64,000 nt of DNA from Owenia fusiformis (GCA_903813345.2 CAIIXF020000011.1:28204166-28268165), one strand, 5' to 3'; shown: positions 13,401 to 23,867, counted from the first letter of the stretch. The notes: a model not told the origin generated them from the letters alone. Translations and numbers: made by a program.

Positions 13401-16400
13401 CCTTTGGTTCATTGCTAATACTGATGCAAGAGCCATGCTACAATGGGAAAGCGTAAGGGTCAATATGTATCAGTTACTATGACATCAGCCCTGTAGCCAA
13501 CCTCCTTTGGGTCATTGCTAATACTGATGCAAGAGCCATGCTACAATGGGAAAGCGTAAGGGTCAATATGTATCAGTTACTATGACATCAGCCCTGTAGC
13601 CAACCTCCTTCGGGTCATTGCTAATACTGATACAAGAGCCATGCTACAATGGGAAAGTATAAGGGTCAATATTATATCTATCAGTTACTATGACATCAGC
13701 CCTGTAGGCAACCTCCTTTGGATCATTGCTAATACTGATGCAAGAGCCATGCTACAATGGGAAAGTATAAGGGTCAATATGTATCAATTAGTATGACATC
13801 TGAGCCCTGTAGGCAACCTCCTTCGGGTCATTGCTAATACTGATACAAGAGCCATGCTACAATGGGAAAGTATAAGGGTCAATATTATATGTATCAGTTA
13901 CTATGACATCAGCCCTGTAGGCAACCTCCTTTGGATCATTGCTAATACTGATGCAAGAGCCATGCTACAATGGGAAAGCGTAAGGGTCAATATGTATCAG
14001 TTATTATGACATCAGCCCTGTAGGCAACCTCCTTCGGGTCATTGCTAATACTGATGCAAGAGCCATGCTAAAATGGGCAAATGTAAGGGTCAACATTTCA
14101 AAAAAATGGCTCCAAATAATACAAGTGAGCCTGCATACTTAACACAGATTAGATGGAACAATACATCATATATACAATCTCTTATCGACTCATTTTTCCT
14201 CAGCTAAAACCTGGGTAAGTGGAACACCTTTGGTGGTAACCAGACAACTTATCCCCTAAACGACTCATCCCTGGACAACTCATCCCCTAGATAACCCATC
14301 CCTGGACAACTCATCCCCTGGACAACTCATCCCCAATTTGTCTAGGGTATGAGTTGTCCAGGGGATGAGTTGTCTAGGGGATGAGTTGTCCGTAAGCCCC
14401 TTTGGTACCCCTAAAATGTCTTCTACTTGGGAGGTGTTCTACTTACAGAGGTTCATTTAACAATAAGTCAATGCAATAGGCTGCACTCTTTGGGCTCTCG
14501 GGAAGATATATTGTTTATCCCTCGGGATATTCCCTGTATCCAAAACCTCCCAGTGCATAACCCCTACATATCCTTTTAATCCTTGCATAGAAACATATAA
14601 ATGGTTATTATGTAAAATGATCATAACCTATATGTACTCATCAGAATCAGATAGGTAAAATTAACAAAATACATGCAATATTAAATAACAGGAAATTAAG
14701 AAGGCGTAGGTAGGAGCTCTTTAATTTAGTATAAAAACAGTGTCATCGTGCTATTTTTATAATGCTTGATAACTAATAGGCCTAGAGGCTGGGAAGTTAA
14801 ACATAAAATGTGTGTATACTGTAGCTATGACGTAAATGTAGTTTATTGACAATGTTTTATTAATAACAGGGTGCTCACTAAGAAATGACACTAGGTCTCC
14901 CATTTCTACAGTTTTTAACCAATCTTTCTAGATTTTGCACATATTATCTGGCATGTAATAATTAGTGTACATACCAAATTTCATGTCTCAAGAATTAAAA
15001 TATTTATAGGATATCCTATGATTTTGAGGAATATCATTTTTATCTACAAGGTGATATTGATATCTGCACGAGAGAGCAAAGCGAACAAGTGCATATATCA
15101 ATATCACCGAGTAGATTAAAATGATATTCTGAAAAAAAATCATAGGATGTTCTTATTATCCTACACTTAAAAGGAGTGTACTAAATGTATATAATATCAT
15201 TGCAAAATGAATTTCATGCCAAATAGAGTCAATTTGGCGGGAAATCAACAAGCGGAGTATATCGTCACAATATCCTCTGCATATTGGGTTTTACGGAGTA
15301 TATTGTCACGATATCCTCCGCCCGGAGTATATCATCACGATATCCTCCGGTTATTCATTTTGTCAATAGATATCAAATTTATTTTTTAATGTTAATATAC
15401 AGTACATTAAGTACACTAAGTGTAGGATAATTAATTTTATCATATATATTTTGATTTGGTAACATGGTCCTTGACACAGCACATATGACGTCACATTTTT
15501 TAGCATTAATTAAGAATCTTTAATAATGAGCAAACACTATATCCAGCACTCTTGGTCCATGTCAAGTGATACAATATTCACTACAACATAATTTGTATCT
15601 TCTTCAATGCATTTTTATTGTTGTTTAGCCACTCATTTTTGGAAAACATTTGTTTGGTCAAAATTATCTTATTTCAACCTGGCTACCCTTACAATTTTCT
15701 CAATTTTTTTCAATGTATAGATAACCTTAGCTGAGACTTATAATGCAAAGCTTACAAATAAAGCTAAGAGTCTCAATGTACAGATTACCTTAGCTGTGAG
15801 ATTATAGTTTAGATTACCTAAGCTGAGAGTTTTGGATTACCTAAGCTGAGAGTTTTGGATTACCTTAGCTGAGAGTTTCAATGCATCGTGCATAACTGCT
15901 GGATCCACTTCATAACCCTGGAAAACAGTAATCTTTGAATCACAAATACATATTTATGTAATACTCAATCGTTGTCAAACATGGCTATTCCAATCAATTC
16001 TGATACTGATTCTGAGTTTTCCATTCTCTGTTGTACTTCCTAATTTATATTCTATGTACATGAAAGCTTTACTTGTGCATGGAAAATAGTGCATAGTTCT
16101 ATGATGTCTTTACAGGTAGAATCGCAATACATGGTTCTATGTTGGCTTAACCTGTAGGGACTGGCAACAATGCATAATAATTATATGATAGCTTTACCTG
16201 TGCAGTTGCAATGCATAGTTCTATAATGGCTTTACCTTTGGAGTTACAATGGATTGTTCCAAACGGCTTTATCTGTAGAGTGGCAATGCATAGTTCTACA
16301 ATGGCTTTACCTGTGGAGTTGAAATACATAGTTCTATAATGGCTTTACCTTTGGAGTTGCAATACATAGTTGTATAATGGCTTTACTTGTGGAGTGGCAA

Positions 16401-19400
16401 TGCATAGTTCTTACATGGCTTTAAATGTGGAGTGGCAATGCATTGTTCTATAATGGCTTTACCTTTAGAGTGGCAGCACATATTTCTACGATGGCTTTAC
16501 CTTAGGAGTTGCAATGCAATGCTTAGTTTTATAATGGCTTTACCTTTGGAGTTGCAATGCTTAGTTTTATAATGGCTTTACCTTTGGAGTTGCAATGCTT
16601 ACTTTTATAATGGCTTTACCTTTGGAGTTGCAATGCTTAGTTTTATAATGGCTTTACCTTTGGAGTTGCAATGCTTAGTTTTATAATGGCTTTACCTTTG
16701 GAGTTGCAATGCTTAGTTTTATAATGGCTTTACCTTTGGAGTTGCAATGCTTAGTTTTATAATGGCTTTACCTTTGGAGTGGCAATGCATAGTTCTATAA
16801 TGGCTTTACCTTTGGAGTTACAATGGATTTTTCTATAATGGCTTTATCTGTGGAGTGGCAATGCATAGTTCTATAATGGCTTTACCTGGAGTTGCAATGC
16901 TTAGTTTTATAATGGCTTTACCTTTGGAGTTGCAATGCTTAGTTTTATAATGGCTTTACCTTTGGAGTTGCAATGCTTAGTTTTATAATGGCTTTACCTT
17001 TGGAGTTGCAATGCTTAGTTTTATAATGGCTTTACCTTTGGAGTTGCAATGCTTAGTTTTATAATGGCTTTACCTTTGAAGTGGTAATGCATAGTTCTAT
17101 AGTGGCGTTACCTTTGGAGTGGCACCACATTGTTCTATAATGGCTTTACCTTTGGAGTTGCAATGCATAGTTGTATAATGGCTTTACCTGTGGAGTGGCA
17201 ATGCATAGTTCTATAGTGGCGTTACCTTTGGAGTTACAATGCATAGTTCTATAATGGCTTTACCTTTAGAGTGGCAGCACATATTTCAACGATGGCTTTA
17301 CCTTAGGAGTTGCAATGCAATGCTTAGTTTTATGATGGCTTTACATTTGGAGTTGCAATGCATAGTTTTATAATGGCTTTACCTGTGGAGTGGTAATGCA
17401 GTTCTATAATGGCTTTACCTTTGGAGTGGCAGCACATATTTCTACGATGGCTTTACTTTTGTGTCACATTGCAATGCTTAGTTTTATAATGGCTTTACCT
17501 TTGGAGTGGCAATGCATAGTTCTATAATGGCTTTACCTTTGGAGTGGCAATGCATAGTCTAATAATGGCTTTACATGTGCAGTTACAATGCATAGTTCTA
17601 TGATGGCTTTACCTTTGGAGTGGCAATGCGTAGTTCTATACCCATCAAAGGACATCCCATAAGAAATGAATGTGTTATATTGTTACCATCACCAACCCAC
17701 GCAATCTTTAATCCTTGAAGATAACCAAAGTATTCCTGAAAAATAAAACCAAAATTATGTACAATGTAGATGTTGTAGACATAGTTCAGTCAAATGTGAT
17801 CTTCAATATCTAATTTCCCAGGGAAAAATTGCCGGTCCAGAATATATTCTAGACAGGTCCATATGGAACACCACTATGACGTCACATATTTCTCAGGTCG
17901 ATATAGTAAAATGAATGCCTTCTAAACTAGCACTTAAACCCCTAGAACTGGCCCGGCAAGGTGGTAATAATATGCAATAATTGACAGTCAAACTATTTCC
18001 AGACAATGTATATTGAGACTGTGGATGGAGATTTAAAATTATCTTCTTGTATCTCATTTATTTTAATCAATAGTATTGATTGAATACATTGTTTATTGTA
18101 ATTGTAGAACGTGGCTAATAATGCTAAAAGCACAGCCACTTACACTGTATTATTGTATTGTATTCTTTGTACAAATGAAAAACTTAATAAAAATAAATAA
18201 AAAAAAAGTTAAAATTGGTGGATTGATACGATATAGCAGAGTGATCCATAATTGTAACTCTGCTTTTTCCATTGAACACATTATCTACAAATGAAAATTC
18301 CAGAAAATTCCACCACAATCGAGAAACTACTAGTATTCCGATATAAGATGGTTGCATATTTTTGGGTCACCCTGTATATAGTATAGATATGATGGGAAAT
18401 CCAAGTGAATATAACAAGGCACAGACTTGAACAATATTGTACCTAAAATTTAGCATTGTGGTCTTGTTGACCAAGAAAGCAAGATGGCCGCAGAAAAGTT
18501 AATCAGCTCTAGAAATTATCACTGTGTAACATTTGAACGGTTTGGCTGGAAACCTGTAGACAAGTCTTGAAAGTGAAGATTTAAGGACGGAAAATCCAAA
18601 ATGGCCACCTTAAAATTTACCCAGAATGCCCAAAAACCAATCAGTTCTTGATGTTGATATGTAGAAACATCCCTGAAAATTTCAGATGAATCCCTCAAAT
18701 GGTTTGGCTGAAAATCTGTAGACAAGTCTTGAAAGTGAAGATTTTAGGACAGAAAATCCAAAATGGCCACCTTAAAATTTAACCAGAATGCCCAAAAACT
18801 AATCAGTTCTTGACGTTGATATGTAGAAACATCCCTGAAAATTTCAGATGAATCCCTCAAAAGGTTTGGCTGGAAACCTGTAGACAAGTCTTGAAAGTAA
18901 AGATTTTAGGACGGGAAATCCAAAATGGCCACCTCAAATTTACCCAGAATGCCCAAAAACTAATCAGTTCTTGACGTTGATATGTAGAAACATCCCTGAA
19001 AATTTCAGATGAATCCCTCAAATGGTTTGGCTGAAAACCTGTAGACAAATCTTGAAAGTGAAGATTTTAGGACAGAAAATCCAAAATGGCCACCTTAAAA
19101 TTTACCCAGAATGCCCAAAAACTAATCAGTTCTTGACGTTGATATGTAGAAACATCCCTGAAAATTTCAGATGAATCCCTCAAATGGTTTGGCTCGAAAC
19201 CTGTAGACAAGTCTTGAAAGTGAAGATTTTAGGACGGAAAATCCAAAATGGCCACCTTAAGATTTACCCAGAATGCCCAAAAACTAATCAGTTCTTGACG
19301 TTGATATGTAGAAACATCCCTGAAAATTTCAGATGAATCCCTCAAATGGTTTGGCTGGAAATCTGTAGACAAGCTGAAAAGTGAGACGCCGCCCGCCAAG

Positions 19401-22400
19401 CTGACTACAATATCGTACCTTTTGTTAGGTACGATAAAAAGACACACCTGTAGTGTAATGAAATCTGCTAGGATCTGCAAAGGATGGTAAAGATCTGAAA
19501 GTCCATTGATGACAGGAACACTGCTATATTCTGCTAGCTCAGTCACAACCTCATGTCCATATACCCTTGCAAGAATACCATCACACATACCTGAGAGCAC
19601 CCTGAAAAGACACAACCACAATATGATGCTAGACTTTCTATACAAAGCCAAATATTGCAAAATGCATGTATGAAACAGCAAAGAAACACTGCTATATTCT
19701 GCTAGCTCAGTCACAACCTCATGTCCATATACCCTTGCAAGAATAACATCACACATCCCTGAGAGCACCCTGAAAAGACACAACCACAATATGATGCTAG
19801 ACTTTCTATACAAAGCCAAATATTGCAAAATACATGTATAATACAGCAAAGAAACACTGCTATATTCTGCTAGCTCAGTCACAACCTCATGTCCATATAC
19901 CCTGGCAAGAATACCATCACACATCCGAGATAGCATCCTAAAAAGACAAAACCACAATATGATGCTAGACTTTCGATACAAAGCCAAATATTGCAAAATA
20001 CATGTATAATACAGCAAAGAAACACTGCTATATTCTGCTAGCTCAGTCACAACCTCATGTCCATATACCCTTGCAAGAATACCATCACACATACCTGAGA
20101 GCACCCTGAAAAGACACAACCACAATATGATGCTAGACTTTCAATACAAAGCCAAATATTGCAAAAGACATGTATAATTCAGCAAAGAAACACTGCTATA
20201 TTCTGCTAGCTCAGTCACAACCTCATGTCCATATACTCTGGTAAGAATACCATCACACATCCCTGAGAGCACCCTGAAAAGACAAAACCACAATACCATG
20301 CCAGACTTTCACAAAGCCAAATATTGCAAAATACATGTATAATACAGCAAAGAAACACTGCTATATTCTGCTACCTCAGTCACAACCTCATGTCCATATA
20401 CCCTTGCAAGAATACCATCACACATCCCAGAGAGCACCCTGAAAAGACAAAACCACAATACCATGCCAGACTTTCACAAAGCCAAATATTGCAAAATACA
20501 TGTACAATACAGCAAAGAAACACTGCTATATTCTGCTAGCTCAGTCGCAACCTCATGTCCAATGTCCATATACCCTTGCAAGAATAACATCACATATCCC
20601 ACATTTCCCCTGATTGGTAAGTTGTTTTGTATTATTAATTATTGCTTGCTGAAAATTAATATTGATAATTAAAAAAACTCTCTGGCATCCAAAATGAAAA
20701 AAAATGATAATAAAAAAACGGTTTGGTATTCCAGATGGGACATCTCAGATATCGGTCTTAATTGTAAGATAGTATAAACATAGGCATACATATACAGGGT
20801 GTCAAAAAACAACGGCACCCCCCTCTACAGCAAAAAGTACTTAATGTTACATGGTGTGTCATATCTCATTTTAAAGACAATTTAATTCTGGAGTTACCTG
20901 AGAAATTTCAGCTTTATATCATATAATTTTACAGATTTACAGCTGATTCTTAGTAGTTGGTATGACCACCAGCTGCTGATCAAACAGCAGCTTATCTGGA
21001 CGGATATGATTTCAATAAAAATTCACATAAAGGTGTAGCATTGCATTATCCTCTTCGCACTTTCCTCACATTCTTCAGAAATACATCCTTACTGTATCTT
21101 CTTTCAAGAGGCTCTTTGTCCATCAGTTCCTATACCCTGTTTTTCAGAAATGAACCCATATGTTCAGTGCAGTTGAAATCTGGGGTAATTCTTTCATATT
21201 TCACTTTCTGAAGATTTGACCTTAAACCAGTAACAGAGCAGCAAACAAAGTACCGAAGTAGCAAACTTTGAAACAATGTAGCTTTTTTAATATTAAGTTT
21301 TATTAAATGAAATTTGATGAGTAACTCCAGAATTAAATTATCTTTCAAATGAGGTATGACACGATATGGAACATTGAGGACTTTTTGCTGTAGAGGGGGG
21401 TGCCGTTGTTTTTTGACACCCTGTACAGTGTTATATATAATTTTAAAGCATATGATATACTCTTTCAGAATGAATAGGTTTTTAAGTCCCATTTTATAAG
21501 TTGTCATGGTTACAAGATTCCAAAAATACATTGGGTTTGTACTTGGACGTGATATCACGTCCTTCGTAGTCAACATATACGCTTCATGACGTCATATCAT
21601 ATCATGACATGACAGGGCCACAGCAAACAATTGTCAGGGATTAAGAAAAGAAATTTTTTAATATTTACATTGTATATGGTGCATTTGAAACTATAATTTG
21701 TTAATGTTTTTTCAACAAATTTTATGAGTTTTAATGATGTAAATGTGCAAAATTTGCAAACCATTCTAAAATGCTATGATAAATTCATACTTTAAAGAGA
21801 TCTCAAAATAAATGGAAATCCCATGACATGGGGAGTTACCTTGCGCTGTCTTTAATGGACTCATTGACTCCAAGATGAATGTCTTGAGGACTCAGGAATA
21901 CAGGGTGACCACCAAGTAGTGCCATACCTGCAACACAAGTCTTATATTTCATATTTTTATCATACATGTAGTATACTTGCCCATAGCCAGCTTTTACCAA
22001 GGGGGAGCTTTTTTCCAAGGGGAGAGCTAGCTTTTTGACAGTTTTGGCTAGAAAATCATGCAAAAAGTGCTCATAATGGCCAGGGGGAGGAGCATCAGCT
22101 CCCCCTTGGCTACAGGCCAGGTGTAATTAGGTAATGAATATGGCTGAACCATTTTGGTGCGAGGAAGATATAACTCTTTTTAGACCTAATAAGTTTTCAC
22201 ACTTTGGGCAGAGGTGCAAGGAAAGATATCTTTAATTGAACCTGTCTGTAAATTTTAAGACAAAACATCATGCATGGTGAGTGATATTTCAGGCCTTTGA
22301 TACTGTAGATACACATTATTTTTTGGATCTACCTGTTTCATTTGAGATCCTTGTCCGTGTGCTTCTCTTCTGGAAGATCATAGCCAAAGATTTACCCAGT

Positions 22401-23253
22401 AGAGGCTGATAGATCTACAAATAGCATTCAGGTGTATCATATTTCAGTTCCACAATGGTGAGAAATAAAAGATTATTTACCTGAAATATTTACCTGAAAA
22501 TAACATAAAATTGCACAACTGGCTATTTGGCATGTCATGATCAAACTCTCTGCCTCTTTTATTATTAGCATTTACCTCATGATTGCACTTACCTCATGAT
22601 TACACTTACCTCATGATTGCAATTACCTGATTATTGTACTTACCTCATGATTGCACCTCGTAATTGCACTTAACTTATAACTGCGCTTACCTCATGATTG
22701 CTTTTTCATTTATGCACCTACCTCATGATTGCATTTACTTCATGATAGCATTTACCTCATAACTGCACTTACCTTTTGATTACACTTACCTCATGATTGC
22801 ACTTACCTCATCATTGTACTTACCTCATGATTGCACCTTGTGATTGCACTAACCTTATAACTGCACTTACCTCATGATTGCACTTTCATTTTTGCAATTA
22901 ATTCATAATTGCACTTATCTTATGATTGGATTCCTTATGATTGCACTTACCCCTTGATTGCACTTTCCTTTTGATTGCACTTAAACTCATGATTGTACTT
23001 ACCTCATGATTGTACTTACCTCATTATTGCACTCATCTCTTGATTGCACTTACCTCATGATTACACTTACCCCTTGATTGCACCTACCTAATTACTGCAC
23101 TAACCTCTTGATTGCACTTGCCTCTTGATTGCACTTACTTCATGATTGTCTTTGATCCTAGTCTTGAGGTCCATTGCTGTCCATAGCAACTGCTGCAATT
23201 CTGCAGCTGTGAGTTGCTTAAGTGTAAGAAGGTCACGTCCTCGCAAGTTCACC
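7449..23253 (-). CDS. OTC: Ornithine carbamoyltransferase, mitochondrial (exons 2-10)
   Basis: Urea-cycle enzyme joining carbamoyl phosphate and ornithine to give citrulline in mitochondria. Minus-strand exons: 23139-23253, 22333-22414, 21840-21927, 19448-19601, 17613-17735, 15864-15917, 12028-12177, 10057-10197, 7449-7517 (stop TAA). Phases agree throughout, giving 324 residues plus a missing first exon with the transit peptide. Visible motifs, in order: [11 protein letters not shown]; the carbamoyl-phosphate loop [61 protein letters not shown] (ornithine loop); and [12 protein letters not shown] with the active-site Cys. Exons 3-8 (82, 88, 154, 123, 54, 150 nt) equal the sizes I know for human OTC. 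The C terminus is [19 protein letters not shown]. Five introns carry tandem arrays built from the adjacent splice junction (listed separately). A likely start exon with a phase-2 donor should lie above 23253, but I could not identify it. Confidence 0.93.
7699..7824. repeat. GTGGTGACA-family interspersed repeat, copy 2
   Basis: Same organisation as the copy at 6137: ATGTCACCACCTGC head, TTACAGATGC, degenerate ACCAACCACTGAACACC units, AAAAAAGTTGG, and terminal hairpin CCACTTCTGGTGGTGACA. The preceding bases (AAGGCATTAAAATG) also resemble those before copy 1, so the family may extend further left. Confidence 0.7.
7981..8188. mobile_element. GCCCGTAGCCAGG fold-back element, copy A
   Basis: Terminal inverted repeats CAGGCCCGTAGCCAGG and CCTGGCTACGGGCCTG enclose about 175 bp with runs of C (GAACCCCCC) and a core TCAAAATCATGCAGTTTTTC. 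There is no open frame of note. Related copies lie at 35458-35642 and 21979-22118, with fragments near 23443 and 57311. Confidence 0.75.
8501..8633. repeat. GTGGTGACA-family interspersed repeat, copy 3
   Basis: The least decayed core of the family: tandem GACGCCGGACGCCAACCGCC-type decamers (8513-8580). AACAATATG and the hairpin TCACCACTTTTGGTGGTGA follow. The head is missing, starting at TTGTTACAGACGCC. It is GC-rich against an AT-rich background. Confidence 0.75.
9496..9633. repeat. Long hairpin, MITE-like
   Basis: An imperfect palindrome of about 138 bp. GTTATTGAATGATATGAAGT at the left pairs with its complement ending at 9633, and both arms contain GCAATACAGGATATATTCTG. A second smaller inverted repeat (TTTTATCGTATGATCT with AGATCACACGATAAAA, about 9402-9494) adjoins it, so the full element may begin near 9402. 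It sits in OTC intron 9. Confidence 0.7.
10880..11905. mobile_element. 1026-bp TIR transposon, non-autonomous, 9-bp TSD
   Basis: Terminal inverted repeats of about 100 bp begin GGCTTTGTATAAAAAACCTC, and the right end is the complement. A perfect 9-bp direct repeat, TGAGTTGCA, flanks both ends (10871-10879 and 11906-11914). No transposase frame is present. Long TIRs with a 9-bp duplication fit Mutator-like elements. It lies in OTC intron 8. Confidence 0.8.
12178..14095 (-). repeat. OTC exon 8 acceptor-derived tandem array
   Basis: Nineteen occurrences of the marker GTAAGGGTCAAT recur every 100-112 bp from 12193 to 14081. Read on the minus strand, each unit holds a polypyrimidine tract, CCCATTGTAG, and then the first part of OTC exon 8 (CATGGCTCTTGCATCAGTAT onward through GCTGATGTCATAGTAACTGA). 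The true exon 8 is the last unit. Units lack the exon's 3' part and donor. Spacings alternate near 102 and 108 bp, with two spacer variants (TTACTGTACTATG and AAGCTAATATG), which indicates a higher-order repeat. This is the 3' part of intron 7. Confidence 0.95.
14252..14393. repeat. Palindromic array of GGACAACTCATCCCC units
   Basis: Four to five copies of CTGGACAACTCATCCCC or close variants face three copies of their complement (GGGGATGAGTTGTC), separated by about 10 bp around AATTTGTCTAGGG. It can form a long stem. It lies in OTC intron 7. Confidence 0.8.
15005..15157. repeat. Fold-back hairpin with adjacent inverted repeat
   Basis: ATCCTATGATTTTGAGGAAT at the left and its complement near 15150 form the outer stem. 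AAGGTGATATTGATATCTGC and GTGCATATATCAATATCACC form the inner one. A second inverted repeat (TCCTACACTTA at about 15161 with TAAGTGTAGGATA at about 15417) encloses three copies of a GGAGTATATCGTCACRATAT motif at 15256-15350. These are MITE-like and lie in OTC intron 7. Confidence 0.6.
15732..15863 (-). repeat. OTC exon 7 donor-derived short repeats
   Basis: On the minus strand the exon 7 end plus donor, CTCTCAGCTAAG|GTAATC, is followed by near copies: CTCTCAGCTTAGGTAATC twice at a 23-bp period, then CTCACAGCTAAGGTAATC and CTCAGCTAAGGTTATC, which are more widely spaced. Each copy still contains AG|GT. The first base after the bar is the true intron start. This is the opposite end of intron 7 from the exon 8 array. 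Confidence 0.88.
16060..17612 (-). repeat. OTC exon 6 donor-derived 38-bp array
   Basis: About 40 copies of a unit of roughly 38 bp. On the minus strand it reads GAACTATGCATTGCAACTCC then AAAGGTAAAGCCATTATA. The true exon 6 ends GAACTACGCATTGCCACTCC AAAG|GTAAAGCC, so each unit reproduces the last eight codons of exon 6 (ELRIATPK) and its donor. A central block (about 16530-17060) is nearly homogeneous; the outer units are more diverged, as expected for unequal exchange. The period is not a multiple of three. It occupies most of intron 6. Confidence 0.95.
18530..19375. repeat. ~167-bp satellite in OTC intron 5
   Basis: Five units of about 158-169 bp, marked by GTAGACAAGTCTTGAAAGT recurring from 18557. 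The unit also contains AAAATGGCCACCTTAAAATT, TTACCCAGAATGCCCAAAAA and GAAACATCCCTGAAAATTTC. A single diverged relative (AAAATGGCTGCC then TTTACCCAGCATGCAAAACA) lies at about 44937-44992 in CDC5L. The array is therefore a local amplification of a dispersed repeat, not of OTC exon sequence. The open frames through it are repeat artefacts. Confidence 0.9.
19602..20606 (-). repeat. OTC exon 5 acceptor-derived 168-bp array
   Basis: Upstream of the true acceptor (exon 5 starts at 19601) the same junction recurs with starts at 19769, 19937, 20105, 20273 and 20438, plus a truncated copy near 20606. The period is exactly 168 bp for four steps and then 165. Each unit has a pyrimidine-rich TTGTGTCTTTTCAG acceptor and the first 28 codons of exon 5 ([20 protein letters not shown] and so on to EYSSV). 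It then switches to intron sequence before [10 protein letters not shown]. The array is open in the OTC frame through several copies (minus frame from 20125 into exon 5). Confidence 0.95.
20805..21423. mobile_element. 619-bp Tc1/mariner-like element, decayed
   Basis: Terminal inverted repeats of roughly 110 bp: CAGGGTGTCAAAAAACAACG at the left and its complement at the right, with TA on both sides (20803-20804 and 21424-21425). Both arms contain GGCACCCCCCTCTACAGCAA and a CTGGAGTTAC block. The 148-residue minus-strand frame from 21576 crosses the right border and is not a recognisable transposase. It lies in OTC intron 4. Confidence 0.75.
21979..22118. mobile_element. GCCCGTAGCCAGG fold-back family, diverged copy
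   Basis: GCCCATAGCCAG at the left and GGCTACAGGCC at the right face each other, with the family core AAAATCATGCAAAAAGTGCTCA between them and G-rich runs (AGGGGGAG). It is more diverged than the copies at 7981 and 35458. It lies in OTC intron 3, just upstream of exon 4. Confidence 0.6.
22571..23138 (-). repeat. OTC exon 2 donor-derived 17-bp array
   Basis: About 30 copies of a 17-18 bp unit. On the minus strand it reads GCAATCATGAG|GTAAGT, abutting the true exon 2 end GACAATCATGAA|GTAAGTGCAATC at 23139. Each unit therefore repeats the last codons of exon 2 and a strong donor consensus. Decayed units (CAAGAGGCAAGT, TAATTAGGTAGGT) occur next to the exon and in the middle. The array fills the start of intron 2. 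Confidence 0.93.
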
Positions 23254-23867
23254 CTAAATGAATAAAGTACATGTAATAAATATATGAGAGGCCATTTTGA
23301 GCAGGTTTAAGCTGGGACATCATTGTTGGAACTATGCCCAAGTGAAAATGATTTGTATATTAACAGTTTATAGCAGTGCATGAATAAAAATGTGGGAGTG
23401 AACAAGTAGAATAGAATCCCCAAAGGCACTACTGTAGTGTATAGCCCCGAAGACAGCTTTTGCAAGGGGGTTCACTTTTCAAAAAACATCCTGGGGGTTC
23501 TGTAACGACCCTGGGCACGCTTGTCTGGAAGCTGTAGTGTAACAAGCCATATACGAGACATGAAAGGGATTGTGCAGCTTGTGTTTAATTCAGTGCCCCA
23601 TATGGGAATCAAACCCAGGACCTTCTGCTCACAAGACTGACGCTCTACCGCTCGAACCATATTAAGGGCTAGCCACTACAGCTAGGCTGTAGGCCTGTAG
23701 CTACTATGGAGGGTCATTACAGTTCATATTTCTCAACTTTGCTTTGTCTAAAATTATTTACGGACAGACAGACCAGAGACATATAAAACTATTTTATATG
23801 TCTCTGGACATACATGACAATTTCCATCGGCTCGATGTGTAGCCTTTCATAAGAAGTAAGCAGAATC

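Noticed and set aside
19229-20125. 298-residue open frame on the minus strand as a separate repeat protein
   Set aside because: It is the exon 5 junction array read through in frame plus true exon 5 and flanking satellite. It is not an independent gene.
21130-21576. 148-residue minus-strand frame as a transposase
   Set aside because: It crosses the border of the TA-flanked element at 21423 and shows no DDE/D motif or other transposase feature that I can see.
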